Shown: positions 1 through 8,788 of the stretch, one piece after another
Numbering within the stretch: position 1 is the stretch's first letter
Layout: every line of letters begins with the position of its first letter
Source: Pectobacterium brasiliense
Lineage (GTDB): Bacteria > Pseudomonadota > Gammaproteobacteria > Enterobacterales > Enterobacteriaceae
NCBI RefSeq assembly: GCF_016950255.1
Contig: NZ_JACGFN010000001.1
Coordinates: forward strand, 62,001 to 126,000
Length of the DNA stretch: 64,000 bases
Direction: 5' to 3'
Made by a program: the position numbers and the translations under genes
Notes under the pieces: model-generated
Database searches by the model: none
What the model saw: only the letters and a program-made list of their open reading frames with translations
Told to the model about the DNA's origin: nothing

Positions 1-885
1 AATTCACTGTTCCATTACGATCCGCAGCAGATCGATCACATACTGGTGCTAACGACACGCCTGTCGCGGACGGTGATTGCCATCGTCGTCGGTGCCAGCC
101 TTGCCGTTGCAGGAGCCTTAATGCAGGCGCTGACGCGTAACCCGCTGGCCTCGCCGGGGATATTCGGTATTAACGCGGGAGCCATGTTTGCCATCGTGCT
201 GCTGTCTTCGGTGTTTACCTTTTCCTCGCAGATCGCGCTGGCATGGACGGCCTATCTGGGTGCTGCTGTGGCTGGCGTCATGGTGTATGTGCTGGGAACG
301 CTGGGTAACGCCCGTTCCAGCCACTTACGCATTGTGCTGGCCGGTGCCGCGATTAGCGCGCTGTTTATTTCGTTTACGCAGGCGCTGCTAGTAATCAATC
401 AAGATGGGCTGGACAGCATGCTGTTCTGGCTGGCCGGTTCGGTGTCTGGCCGCAGCCTGTCGATGCTGTTACCGCTCCTGCCGTACTTTGCTATCGCGCT
501 ATTCCTCGCGCTGCTGCTGGCGCGTCACCTGAATATTCTGGTAGCGGGTGACGAGATCGCCAAAGGGCTGGGGCAGCGAACGGCGCTGGTGCGTGCGTTG
601 TCCGGGCTATGTGTCATCGGGCTGGCGGGTGGCGCGGTGGCAATCGCCGGAAATATCGGTTTTGTCGGGCTGATCGTACCGCATATTGTGCGTCGCGTGC
701 TGTCTGCCGATCACCGCTGGCTGTTGCCCGGCTGTGCGATTTTCGGCGCCACGCTGCTGCTGTTGGCTGATGTCGCCTCGCGTCTGCTGATTGTGCCGCA
801 GGAAGTGCCGGTTGGTGCGATGACCGCGCTGCTGGGCGCGCCTTTCTTCATTTATCTGGCGAGAAGGGGGATGCGGCATGGGTAA
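1..885 (+). CDS. cbrB: Ferric-siderophore ABC permease, FecCD family (5' truncated by window)
   Basis: Inner-membrane permease subunit of an iron-siderophore ABC importer. The frame is open from base 1, so the true start lies left of the window; the first available start-like codon is GTG at 46. The segment [23 protein letters not shown] is the conserved FecCD motif at the end of the first helices, and [10 protein letters not shown] near the C-terminus is the loop that contacts the ATPase. Multiple hydrophobic helices span the protein. It overlaps the next permease by 8 bases, and an ATPase and an FhuF-like reductase follow, so this is one operon. In soft-rot bacteria the arrangement matches the achromobactin uptake genes cbrABCD; the binding protein CbrA would lie upstream, outside the window. 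A ferric-citrate (fec) type system is the alternative, since the two are close relatives. No Fur box is visible because the operon start is missing. Confidence 0.8.
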   Translation, partial: NSLFHYDPQQIDHILVLTTRLSRTVIAIVVGASLAVAGALMQALTRNPLASPGIFGINAGAMFAIVLLSSVFTFSSQIALAWTAYLGAAVAGVMVYVLGTLGNARSSHLRIVLAGAAISALFISFTQALLVINQDGLDSMLFWLAGSVSGRSLSMLLPLLPYFAIALFLALLLARHLNILVAGDEIAKGLGQRTALVRALSGLCVIGLAGGAVAIAGNIGFVGLIVPHIVRRVLSADHRWLLPGCAIFGATLLLLADVASRLLIVPQEVPVGAMTALLGAPFFIYLARRGMRHG

Positions 886-1909
886 GGTGTATACCGTGCG
901 CGTAGGAATGGTCTCGCGCCAGATTGATCGCCGCACGTCAGCAGTGGCGCTGTCGCTCCTGCTGATACTGTTAGCCGTCGTGTTCCTGTCGCTGTCGCTG
1001 GGTGAGGTAGTGCTATCTCCCGCGCAGGTGATGTTGGCGCTGTTGGGAAAAGCAGACAGCGGTGTGCATTTTATCGTCAATGACCTGCGTTTACCGCGCG
1101 CGCTGCTGGCGCTGTTGGTGGGCGGCGCGCTGGCGATATCCGGCCTGATCCTGCAAAGCATTGTGCGCAATCCGCTGGCCTCGCCGGATATTCTTGGGAT
1201 TACCAGTGGCGCCTCAGCGGCGGCGGTATTCTTCCTCTCGTTTCTGGCGACGGCGATAAGCCAGCGTTGGTTGCCGCTGGCGGCAATGGGCGGGGCGTGG
1301 GTGACGGCGATCGCCATTTATCTGCTGGCCTGGAAGCAGGGCGCATCGCCGCTGCGGCTGGTACTGGTTGGCGTTGGGCTGTCCGCCATTATGGGCGCGG
1401 CGGTCACGATGATGCTGGTGTTTAGTCCGATAGGCACCACGCTGACGGCTTATGTGTGGCTGACGGGCAGTATTTATGGCGCGCAGTGGCAGCATGTGTC
1501 TGAGCTGGCGGGCTGGTTGCTGCTTGGTGCACCGTTTCTGGTGGGGCTGGCGAGACACGTTAACGTGCATGAGTTGGATGATGCGCTGGCCTGCGGCGTT
1601 GGGCAATCTGTTGGACGTATCCGACTCGCGCTGCTGACGCTGAGCGTCGCGCTGGCTGGGGCTGCCATTGCCTATGCAGGTGCGATGGCCTTTGTCGGCC
1701 TGCTGGCCCCGCATATCGCGAAAAAGTTGGCGAGCCGGTCATTCCCCGGATTGGCGCTGGTGTCGGCACTGACGGGCGGCTTATTGGTGATGGTGGCCGA
1801 TTTGATTGGCCGCACGGCGTTCTTACCGCTGGATCTGCCTGCCGGTATTTTTATCTCCGTGCTCGGGACGCCTTTCTTTATCTATTTATTGCTTCGGCAA
1901 CGTTATTGA
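878..1909 (+). CDS. cbrC: Ferric-siderophore ABC permease, FecCD family
   Basis: Second inner-membrane permease of the iron-siderophore importer (343 aa), expected to pair with the upstream subunit to form the channel. It has the FecCD signatures [22 protein letters not shown] near residue 90 and [10 protein letters not shown] near residue 275, with about nine or ten hydrophobic helices. The start ATG at 878 overlaps the end of the previous gene, which implies translational coupling; a second in-frame ATG at 908 would remove ten residues and is also possible. The stop is 12 bases before the ATPase gene. The CbrC assignment rests on gene order in Pectobacterium and Dickeya; substrate specificity cannot be read from the permease itself. 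Confidence 0.8.
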   Translation: MGKVYTVRVGMVSRQIDRRTSAVALSLLLILLAVVFLSLSLGEVVLSPAQVMLALLGKADSGVHFIVNDLRLPRALLALLVGGALAISGLILQSIVRNPLASPDILGITSGASAAAVFFLSFLATAISQRWLPLAAMGGAWVTAIAIYLLAWKQGASPLRLVLVGVGLSAIMGAAVTMMLVFSPIGTTLTAYVWLTGSIYGAQWQHVSELAGWLLLGAPFLVGLARHVNVHELDDALACGVGQSVGRIRLALLTLSVALAGAAIAYAGAMAFVGLLAPHIAKKLASRSFPGLALVSALTGGLLVMVADLIGRTAFLPLDLPAGIFISVLGTPFFIYLLLRQRY

Positions 1910-1921
1910 GATTGCAAGATT

Positions 1922-2773
1922 ATGCCAGAGAATGTGCAGCCAACACACGTCCCCCCACCTGACCGCGAGGCGATTGCCAGCCAGTCGCTGACGCTGAGTT
2001 ACGAAAAACAGGTCGTGATTGATGCGCTGGATATCACGCTGCCAGCTCAGAAAATTTCGGTGCTGGTGGGCAGTAACGGCTGTGGCAAGAGCACGTTACT
2101 GAAGTCGTTTGCCCGCCTGCTGAAACCCACGAGCGGGACGATTATTGTTAACGGGGAGGATATTCATCGGCAATCCACCGTTGAGGTGGCGAAGTCACTG
2201 GCGATTCTTCCGCAAACGCCGACCGCGCCGGAAGGCCTGACGGTCTATCAACTGGTGAAGATGGGGCGCTATCCGCATCAGTCATGGTTGAAGCAGTGGT
2301 CGGCCACGGATGAAGAAAAAGTGCTTCAGGCGTTGCGCAGCACCGGCGTACTGGCGTTAAAGGATCGCGCAGTGGATTCGCTGTCCGGCGGGCAGCGCCA
2401 ACGCGTCTGGATCGCGATGACGCTGGCACAGGATACCGATATCGTCCTGCTGGATGAACCGACGACCTATCTCGATCTGGCGCATCAGATGGAGGTGCTG
2501 GATTTGCTGCGGGAACTGAACACGCAGCAGCACAAAACCATCGTGATGGTGCTGCATGATCTGAATCTGGCGTGTCGCTATGCCCATCACATGGTGGCCG
2601 TACACAACCGGACGGTATTTGCGCAGGGCAACCCGCGTGACATTCTCACGGAAGCCACGGTAAAGAGGGTGTTTAACCTGAACTGTCGCATCATTGACGA
2701 TCCGTTCTTCGGTACGCCGCTGTGTATTCCGTTTGGACGTGGAGCGGCGGAGACTGCGGCCGATGTCGGCTAA
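1922..2773 (+). CDS. cbrD: Ferric-siderophore ABC transporter ATPase
   Basis: Cytoplasmic ATP-binding subunit (283 aa) that powers the importer formed by the two upstream permeases. Walker A is GSNGCGKST near residue 51, the ABC signature is LSGGQRQR near residue 153, and Walker B with its catalytic glutamate is DIVLLDEPT near residue 173. The H-loop histidine lies in VLHDLN. Length and motif spacing are those of FecE/FhuC/FepC-type ATPases. The last 11 bases overlap the start of the FhuF-like gene, so import and reductive iron release appear to be translationally linked. Confidence 0.85.
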   Translation: MPENVQPTHVPPPDREAIASQSLTLSYEKQVVIDALDITLPAQKISVLVGSNGCGKSTLLKSFARLLKPTSGTIIVNGEDIHRQSTVEVAKSLAILPQTPTAPEGLTVYQLVKMGRYPHQSWLKQWSATDEEKVLQALRSTGVLALKDRAVDSLSGGQRQRVWIAMTLAQDTDIVLLDEPTTYLDLAHQMEVLDLLRELNTQQHKTIVMVLHDLNLACRYAHHMVAVHNRTVFAQGNPRDILTEATVKRVFNLNCRIIDDPFFGTPLCIPFGRGAAETAADVG

Positions 2774-3572
2774 TCGCCTGACGGCACCGCAGTGGGCGAT
2801 GCTCTCCGGCACGCTGCAATTAACGGATGCTGCACAGCGAGCAGGGCAGGAGAGTTGCCCGAGCCGTAGGGTGTTGGATCCTGAGTATTGCCGCTGGCTT
2901 CTGGAAACGCTGACGCCGCCGCTGCTGTCGCCATCAATCAAGATTACCGCTTCGCTGCTGGCGAAGCGGATTGGTTTCTTAACCACGGCCGCCAGCCTGT
3001 ACGCCATGTCGGTGTATAACAAAGGGCTGAACATGACGCTGGATAACAGCGTGCTGGAATTCGGACACGCTCGTCTGTGGACATCGACCATGCCGCTTTA
3101 CGATCTCACCGTCTCCCATCCGGAATTGGGACAACGAGACGTGTGGCGCGATAGCCTGTTCGACACGCTGTTTGCTCAACACCTGTCGCCGATCCTGCAT
3201 ACGCTATCGACGGTGTCGGGCGCGCCGCTGCGCATTCTGTGGGAAAACGTCGCGGTACGGGTATTTTCATTATACGAACAGCGCATTGAGTGGGACGATC
3301 CGGCGGCGGAGTGCTCGCCGGGAATGACGCTGGCACAGCAGGTGCAGCAGGACTTTGATGCTTTGCTGGCTGCGCCCGGCGAACGTTTCGGCTGTGATGG
3401 TAATCCGCTGAAACCGTTCTTTCGTGCGAAAACGCGGGTTCCCGTCGCGGGGCGTTCGGTGAGCTTTCGTGACGTGCGCTTTCGCCGCACCTGCTGTTTT
3501 TATTACAAGGCATCGCAGCCGCAGGAATACTGCCAAAATTGTCCATTACTGCGCCCCGCTAAAAAAACGTAG
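2763..3572 (+). CDS. FhuF-like siderophore-iron reductase
   Basis: Probable [2Fe-2S] ferric-siderophore reductase (269 aa) that would release iron from the imported complex in the cytoplasm. The C-terminus carries a cysteine motif CC-x11-C-x2-C (residues about 249-265), close to the CC-x10-C-x2-C motif known for E. coli FhuF. The ATG at 2763 lies inside the end of cbrD; an in-frame ATG at 2694 would add 23 residues fully inside cbrD and is unlikely. The central part aligns in character, not in detail, with IucA/FhuF-type proteins. Placement as the fourth gene of a siderophore uptake operon supports the role. Confidence 0.75.
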   Translation: MSANRLTAPQWAMLSGTLQLTDAAQRAGQESCPSRRVLDPEYCRWLLETLTPPLLSPSIKITASLLAKRIGFLTTAASLYAMSVYNKGLNMTLDNSVLEFGHARLWTSTMPLYDLTVSHPELGQRDVWRDSLFDTLFAQHLSPILHTLSTVSGAPLRILWENVAVRVFSLYEQRIEWDDPAAECSPGMTLAQQVQQDFDALLAAPGERFGCDGNPLKPFFRAKTRVPVAGRSVSFRDVRFRRTCCFYYKASQPQEYCQNCPLLRPAKKT

Positions 3573-3585
3573 GGAACGTTTTTCA

Positions 3586-3630
3586 ACGTCGCTTGCGACG
3601 GCCCGTAGGGGGGCGAGCAGGAAGCTCGCC
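3586..3630. repeat. Two short palindromes after the siderophore operon
   Basis: Two hairpins lie directly after the fhuF-like gene. The first is CGTCGC-TT-GCGACG (about 3588-3601). The second is GGCGAGC (3612-3618) pairing with GCTCGCC (3624-3630) and is followed by an A-rich, not T-rich, stretch. They look like a REP-type element or a processing/stability structure at the end of the transcript; neither is a textbook rho-independent terminator on either strand. Confidence 0.4.
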
Positions 3631-3670
3631 ATAAAAAAACGGGCTGACACAGATAAAAATCCTCTCGTAG

Positions 3671-3797
3671 TTATGCCCTAAATAATTCGAGTTGCAGGCA
3701 GGCGGCAAGCGCACGAATCCCCAGGAGCTTACACCAGTAAGTGACTGGGGTGAGTAAGAGAAGCCAACGCACATGCAGCTTGAAGTATGACGGGGAT
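3671..3797. repeat. ERIC element (enterobacterial repetitive intergenic consensus)
   Basis: About 127 bases of imperfect palindrome. The centre carries GAATCCCCAGGAGCTTAC followed by AGTAAGTGACTGGGGTGAG, which match the two conserved cores of ERIC used in ERIC-PCR typing. The outer ends, TATGCCCTAAATAATTCGAG and CTTGAAGTATGACGGGGATA, are inverted relatives of each other, as expected for a full-length ERIC. It lies between the siderophore operon and rhlE. Confidence 0.9.
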
Positions 3798-3872
3798 AGA
3801 ATCTCTGCTACAATCGTCGGCAGTCATGCACCGTAGTTGTGCTCGTTCACCGTGGTTGTTGCGTATGTCGTT

Positions 3873-3908
3873 GTTACGTGAAGTGTTACGTAAGTTGTTA
3901 CGTAAATA
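3873..3908. repeat. Three tandem 12-bp repeats upstream of rhlE
   Basis: Three consecutive 12-base units beginning GTTACGT (GTTACGTGAAGT, GTTACGTAAGTT, GTTACGTAAATA) end 85 bases before the rhlE start codon. They could be regulator half-sites on one face of the helix roughly every 12 bp, or a simple tandem duplication. No cognate regulator is known to me. Confidence 0.5.
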
Positions 3909-3993
3909 GTGGCCCAGCAAACCCGTCTTACTGACCCTCTGAAAACTACACCGGCTGCTGTCCGGTCAGAGCGGATCTGGAGTTGTTCTTTTT

Positions 3994-5409
3994 ATGTCAT
4001 TTGATTCTCTCGGCCTGAGTGCCGATATTCTGCGCGCGATTGACGAGCAGGGTTATCGCGATCCTACTCCTGTTCAGCGTCAGGCGATTCCTGTCGTGCT
4101 GGAAGGGCGCGATTTAATGGCCAGCGCACAAACTGGTACGGGTAAAACAGCGGGCTTTACGCTGCCGTTATTACAATTGCTGACCAGCCGTGAAGCTCAG
4201 CACAAAGGGAAAGGCCGCCGTCCGGTACGTGCGCTGATCCTGACGCCAACCCGTGAGTTGGCTGCGCAGATTGATGAAAATGTGAAGGCGTATAGCAAGT
4301 ATCTGAGCCTGCGTTCACTGGTCGTATTTGGTGGGGTGAGCATTAACCCACAGATGATGAAACTGCGTGGTGGCGTAGATATTCTGGTGGCAACGCCGGG
4401 GCGTCTGCTCGATCTGGAACATCAGCGTGCCGTTGACCTGTCACAGGTTGAAATTCTGGTGCTGGATGAAGCGGACCGTATGCTGGATATGGGCTTCATT
4501 CACGACATTCGCCGAGTGCTGGCGAAGCTGCCTGCTAAACGTCAAAACCTGCTGTTCTCCGCGACCTTCTCTGATGAGATCAAAGCGCTGGCGAACAAGC
4601 TGCTGACTAATCCCGCCTCGGTTGAAGTCGTGCGTCGTAATACGCCGTCTGAACTGGTTACACAGCACGTGCATTTTGTTGATAAGCGCCGCAAGCGTGA
4701 ACTGTTGTCGCAGCTGATTGGTGAAAATAACTGGCAGCAGGTGCTGGTCTTTACCCGCACCAAGCACGGCGCTAACCATCTGGCTGAACTGCTGGAAAAA
4801 GACGGCATTACCGCCGCCGCTATCCACGGTAATAAAAGTCAGGGGGCGCGTACGCGTGCACTGGCAAACTTTAAAGACGGCAGCATTCGCGTGCTGGTGG
4901 CGACGGATATCGCCGCGCGTGGTCTGGATATCGACCAACTGCCGCACGTGGTGAACTATGAGCTGCCAAACGTGCCGGAAGATTACGTTCACCGTATCGG
5001 TCGTACCGGTCGTGCGGAAGCGACGGGCGAAGCGCTGTCGCTGGTCTGTGTGGATGAGCACAAACTGCTGCGCGACATCGAGCGTCTGTTGAAGCGTGAG
5101 ATTCCACGTATCGCTATCGAAGGCTACGAGCCGGATCCGTCCATCAAGGCCGAACCGATTGTGAATGGTCGTCAGGGCAACCGTGGCGGCGGCGGTGCGC
5201 GTAACGCCTCTCCTCGCGCACAGTCTGGTGCACCACGCGGTCAGGGCGAACGCCGTCCGGCCGACGGCAATCGTCAGCCGCGTAAAGCGGGCGGTAATAG
5301 CGATAGTCCGTGGGGTTCTGGCGGAAAAGGGAATGGCGGCAAGAGTAGTGGCGAAGGCCAACGCCGCGCGCCGCGTCCGCAAAACCGCAGTAAGCCAGCG
5401 GACAAGTAA
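3994..5409 (+). CDS. rhlE: ATP-dependent RNA helicase RhlE (DEAD-box)
   Basis: Cytoplasmic DEAD-box RNA helicase (471 aa) acting in RNA and ribosome-assembly remodelling. Motifs appear in canonical order: Q motif around residue 27 ([10 protein letters not shown]), motif I AQTGTGKT (about 45), Ia PTRELA, Ib [35 protein letters not shown]. The C-terminal 90 residues are a low-complexity basic tail rich in G, R, N and P, typical of RhlE and probably RNA-binding. Start ATG at 3994 gives the family N-terminus [16 protein letters not shown]. Monocistronic: an ERIC element lies upstream and a strong terminator follows. Confidence 0.95.
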   Translation: MSFDSLGLSADILRAIDEQGYRDPTPVQRQAIPVVLEGRDLMASAQTGTGKTAGFTLPLLQLLTSREAQHKGKGRRPVRALILTPTRELAAQIDENVKAYSKYLSLRSLVVFGGVSINPQMMKLRGGVDILVATPGRLLDLEHQRAVDLSQVEILVLDEADRMLDMGFIHDIRRVLAKLPAKRQNLLFSATFSDEIKALANKLLTNPASVEVVRRNTPSELVTQHVHFVDKRRKRELLSQLIGENNWQQVLVFTRTKHGANHLAELLEKDGITAAAIHGNKSQGARTRALANFKDGSIRVLVATDIAARGLDIDQLPHVVNYELPNVPEDYVHRIGRTGRAEATGEALSLVCVDEHKLLRDIERLLKREIPRIAIEGYEPDPSIKAEPIVNGRQGNRGGGGARNASPRAQSGAPRGQGERRPADGNRQPRKAGGNSDSPWGSGGKGNGGKSSGEGQRRAPRPQNRSKPADK

Positions 5410-5417
5410 AATAGAGA

Positions 5418-5442
5418 GGGAGCCCAGCGGCTCCCTTTTTTT
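5418..5442 (+). terminator. Rho-independent terminator of rhlE
   Basis: Stem GGGAGCC (5418-5424) with GGCTCCC (5429-5435), loop CAGC, followed by seven T residues. It starts 9 bases after the rhlE stop. Only the plus strand has a T-tract. Confidence 0.9.
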
Positions 5443-5448
5443 ATCGCG

Positions 5449-6348
5449 TTATTTCGCCGTGGCAGGCTGCGCGGTCGGATGGCGTGGACGATAGAACATC
5501 ACCGCGTTGCCCGCCAGAATCAGCAGCAGGCCGATAAGCGCGTTGGGCCGCCACTGGTAGTCTTCAAATAGTGTCGAAATCGACAGTGCCACCAGCGGAA
5601 AGAGCAGCGTGGTATACGCCGCCTGACTGGCACCGATGCGACCGATCAGGCTGAAGTAGGCACCGAAGCCGATGACTGAACCAAAGATAGCCAGATAGAA
5701 CAGGGAACCCAGATAGCTGGCGCTGTACTCCGGTGCGAAGCTATACCCCTGAATCAGGCTGAACAACCCCATCCACAGCGCACCATATCCCATGCCCCAG
5801 CCGTTGGTCGTCAGTATGTCACGGCCTTGTCGCTGGTGCTGGGCGCTAATCATATTGCCGAGCGAGAAGCAGTAGGTGCCCAGAATGCTCAATCCCACGC
5901 CCCACAGCAAATAGGGCTGCGCGTCGATTTGCATCAGGTCATGCCAGAACAGCGCGACGATGCCGATCAGCCCGAGCGGTGTGGCGATCGCCACGTTACG
6001 TGTTAACGGCTGGCCGAAGAAAATACGGCTATTAAAGGCGTTAAACAGTACCGCCATCGAAAAAATGATGGATTCCAATCCGCTCGAAATCCAGGCGATG
6101 GCGTGGTAAAAACAGAGAAAGTTGACGCCGAATACGCATAGCCCTTGTACCATACACAGCAAGTGAGCGCGTGACGAAAGTGGACGCAGACGGCGCGTCA
6201 GGGCCAGAAACGTTAGCAAGATGGCCGATGCCAGCGCAAAGCGCCAGAAAACGGAGATTTCGGCAGCGACCTCGCCGTGTTGCAGGCTAATCGCGATCCA
6301 GGTCGTGCCCCAAATCAGGACGACAGAAAAATAGAGTAAGGTATTCAT
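5449..6348 (-). CDS. EamA/DMT-family transporter
   Basis: Inner-membrane permease (299 aa) of the drug/metabolite transporter superfamily, likely an exporter of metabolites or amino acids. About ten hydrophobic helices form two EamA halves; the N-terminal VLIWGTTWIAIS motif and the FWRFALAS segment are typical. Start ATG at 6348 (MNTLLYFSVV) was preferred over the ATG at 6363, because the peptide then begins just before helix 1; neither has a strong ribosome binding site. A divergent AraC-type regulator starts 115 bases away and probably controls this gene. Substrate unknown. Confidence 0.8.
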   Translation of the reverse strand: MNTLLYFSVVLIWGTTWIAISLQHGEVAAEISVFWRFALASAILLTFLALTRRLRPLSSRAHLLCMVQGLCVFGVNFLCFYHAIAWISSGLESIIFSMAVLFNAFNSRIFFGQPLTRNVAIATPLGLIGIVALFWHDLMQIDAQPYLLWGVGLSILGTYCFSLGNMISAQHQRQGRDILTTNGWGMGYGALWMGLFSLIQGYSFAPEYSASYLGSLFYLAIFGSVIGFGAYFSLIGRIGASQAAYTTLLFPLVALSISTLFEDYQWRPNALIGLLLILAGNAVMFYRPRHPTAQPATAK

Positions 6349-6463
6349 TGAGTGATTCCGCATGAGTGCATAGCGGCAGTATGGCGCGTGCGTTTGTCGC
6401 GGGCTTTCAGCACCTTGCGGTGAATAACAGAATCTTGCGGTTAAGTGAAAAACGGAGGCAGTA

Positions 6464-7336
6464 ATGCATCGTTATAAAGCGTTCGATACCATGCTGCATC
6501 ATAAAACCGAGCTGCGCGACACCGTCGAGCTGACCTCCGGCGTGCGGCTGGCCGCATGGTTTAACCGCCACGATCGCGTCACGATGGAAAACACTGAACA
6601 CCATACGCTCAGCCTTTATACCGCCGGTGGCTATGAGAGCTATCATAAAACAGCGGATGGCTGGCATAACGGCGGTGGGCCGGATCGTTTCTGCCTGATG
6701 CCGAAACAAAGCTCGTCGACCTGGGACATTCGTGGCGACCTCGATTTTGTGCACCTGTATTTTGACGATACGCACTTGCGGCAACTGGCCGAGCAAACCT
6801 GGGATCGCAGTCCGGCATCAATCTGCACGGAAGAGCGGATATTTGGTAGCGATCCGTTGATTACCTCGCTGTATCGGCAATTTCTGCTCAGCAATCGCTG
6901 GGACGACTCGGCGAACCAGCTTGTGCTGAGTAGCGCCGCAACGCTGTTGATGATTCAAGTGCTGCGTGGCTACACCCAGTTGCAGTGGGAACTGCCGACG
7001 GTGCGCGGCGGACTGGCGCCCTCGGTACTGCAGCGCAGCAAGATGCAAATTGAGGCACATCTCGATCAGCCGCTGACGCTACAGACGCTGGCGGCGGAAG
7101 CGGGGCTTAGCGAGTTTCACTTTGCACGCATGTTTCGCCAGAGTGTGGGAATGGCACCGCATCAGTATGTGCTGAAACAGCGGCTGGCCCGTGCGGAAGC
7201 GCTTGTGCGCCACGGTACGCAGCCGATCACGGACATTGCGCTGGCCTGCGGGTTCAGTTCCGCCAGCCACCTAAGCCACCAATTCAAAAAAGAATATGGT
7301 TTGACACCGTCGGCGCTGAGGCTGGCGCAGAAATAG
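6464..7336 (+). CDS. AraC-family transcriptional regulator
   Basis: Probable DNA-binding activator (290 aa). The C-terminal 100 residues hold two helix-turn-helix motifs: LQTLAAEAGLSEFHFARMF near residue 206 and ITDIALACGFSSASHLSHQF near residue 256, followed by the usual family end YGLTPSALR. The N-terminal 180 residues are an unassigned effector or dimerisation region. A good ribosome binding site (GGAGG) lies before ATG 6464. It is divergent from the EamA transporter, the common arrangement for a local regulator and its exporter. No effector can be inferred. Confidence 0.85.
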   Translation: MHRYKAFDTMLHHKTELRDTVELTSGVRLAAWFNRHDRVTMENTEHHTLSLYTAGGYESYHKTADGWHNGGGPDRFCLMPKQSSSTWDIRGDLDFVHLYFDDTHLRQLAEQTWDRSPASICTEERIFGSDPLITSLYRQFLLSNRWDDSANQLVLSSAATLLMIQVLRGYTQLQWELPTVRGGLAPSVLQRSKMQIEAHLDQPLTLQTLAAEAGLSEFHFARMFRQSVGMAPHQYVLKQRLARAEALVRHGTQPITDIALACGFSSASHLSHQFKKEYGLTPSALRLAQK

Positions 7337-7418
7337 GCCGGAAAAAGTAGGCGGGTAAACAGTCAGTGAGGCGTTATGGATGCGGACGAATGTCCGCCTC
7401 ACGCTTTTCTGGACGCGA

Positions 7419-8648
7419 TTATTTCGCCGCCAGCAGGCATAAATTTAGCGCCACTTCATACGATTTCACAAATGACGGCACGGGTAAAAACTCAAAGCGC
7501 GAATGGAAATTGTGCGCACCGGTAAAGAAGTTCGGCGTCAGCAATCCTTTGGCGGATAGCGCCGCGCCGTCCGTGCCGCCGCGCATTGGCGTTACTTTGG
7601 GTTCAATGCCCAGCGTGTCCAGTGCGGCAAACAGCAGGTCGATCGCGCGGCGATCGTCGGTGATGGCGTTGCTGATATTGCTGTAGATATCGGTGAGGGT
7701 ATAGGTCACGCTGCCAGTCGGGTACTGCGCGGCTATCTTCTCTGCGATTGTGGCAATCTGCTGCTTCCGCTGTTCAAACGTGGCTAAATCAAAATCGCGG
7801 ATAGACGCTTTGAGCTTCGCTTCATTGGCGTTCGCCGTCAGGTCGTTAAACCAGACATAGCCCTCGCGTCCCTCTGTGTGCTCTGGCGTCTGCTGGCGAT
7901 CGAACTGGCTGATAAAGTCATGTGCCATGAGCAACGGATTAACCAGCACGCCTTTCGCCGACATCGGGTGCGCGGGCACACCGGTAAAGCGAATTTCTGC
8001 GGAAGCCGCATTGAAGTTCTCATACACCACTTCACCCAGCTCGCAGCAGTCGATGGTGTAGGCAAAATCAACATCGAAGCGTTTGAGATCGAGCGCTTTC
8101 GCCCCACGCAGCCCAATTTCTTCATCCGGCACGAAGGCTACCACGATATCGCCGTGCGGCGTCGCGTCGGTCAGATTTTCCATCAGCGTCATCACCACGG
8201 TAACGGCGGCCTTGTTGTCCGCGCCGAGTACGCTGGTGCCGTCGCTAAAAATAATGTCCTGCCCAACATACGGCAGAATTTCCGGGTGTTCCGCCGTGCG
8301 TAGCCAGATGTTCTGTTCGGCATTCAGACACAGATCTTCACCGGTAAAACGCAGCGTTTGCGGGTGAATATGCGGCGACAGGCCGACGTCAACCGTATCG
8401 ATATGCGTAATAAAACCGATGCGCGGTGCGGACGGACAGTTACCCGGTTTCACGGCCGTCACGGTGGCGTGCTCATCAATCACCACATCCTGTAGGCCCA
8501 GCGCTCTCAGCTCATCCGCCAGCAATCGCGCTATCTCATGCTGTTCCGGTGTGCTGGGCAGCGTTGTCGAACTGGCATCGCTTTGGCTGGTGACGGCGAG
8601 GTAACGGTAAAAACGCGTGCTGAGCTGGTGAGCCAGACTGTCTGTCAT
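7419..8648 (-). CDS. pepT: Tripeptide aminopeptidase PepT
   Basis: Cytoplasmic zinc peptidase (409 aa, M20B) releasing the N-terminal residue from tripeptides. Visible metal and catalytic motifs are HIDTVD (about residue 80, His ligand and catalytic Asp), GADNKAAV (about 142, bridging Asp), PDEEIG (about 176, catalytic Glu and ligand Glu) and the Cys/Asp-containing TIDCCELGE (about 197). The C-terminal GGTDGAALSAKGLLTPNFFTG carries the last-domain signature. Length matches E. coli PepT. An AAGGATT ribosome binding site precedes the ATG. The divergent neighbour is an oligopeptide-binding protein gene, so peptide uptake and breakdown sit side by side. Confidence 0.95.
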   Translation of the reverse strand: MTDSLAHQLSTRFYRYLAVTSQSDASSTTLPSTPEQHEIARLLADELRALGLQDVVIDEHATVTAVKPGNCPSAPRIGFITHIDTVDVGLSPHIHPQTLRFTGEDLCLNAEQNIWLRTAEHPEILPYVGQDIIFSDGTSVLGADNKAAVTVVMTLMENLTDATPHGDIVVAFVPDEEIGLRGAKALDLKRFDVDFAYTIDCCELGEVVYENFNAASAEIRFTGVPAHPMSAKGVLVNPLLMAHDFISQFDRQQTPEHTEGREGYVWFNDLTANANEAKLKASIRDFDLATFEQRKQQIATIAEKIAAQYPTGSVTYTLTDIYSNISNAITDDRRAIDLLFAALDTLGIEPKVTPMRGGTDGAALSAKGLLTPNFFTGAHNFHSRFEFLPVPSFVKSYEVALNLCLLAAK

Positions 8649-8788
8649 AACGAATCCTTTTTATTCAGTAATAGCTATGATTGTTATCCTAACGTAGAAA
8701 TTATTTCATTTGAGGGTTTTATTTGTCATTTTATCGTCATGATTTTTATAACGGTGTGGTGGAACACAAATAACAAGCGAGGACTGGA

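Noticed and set aside
4441..5382. A 313-codon minus-strand frame antisense to rhlE
   Set aside because: Shadow of the rhlE coding sequence; composition unlike any protein family.
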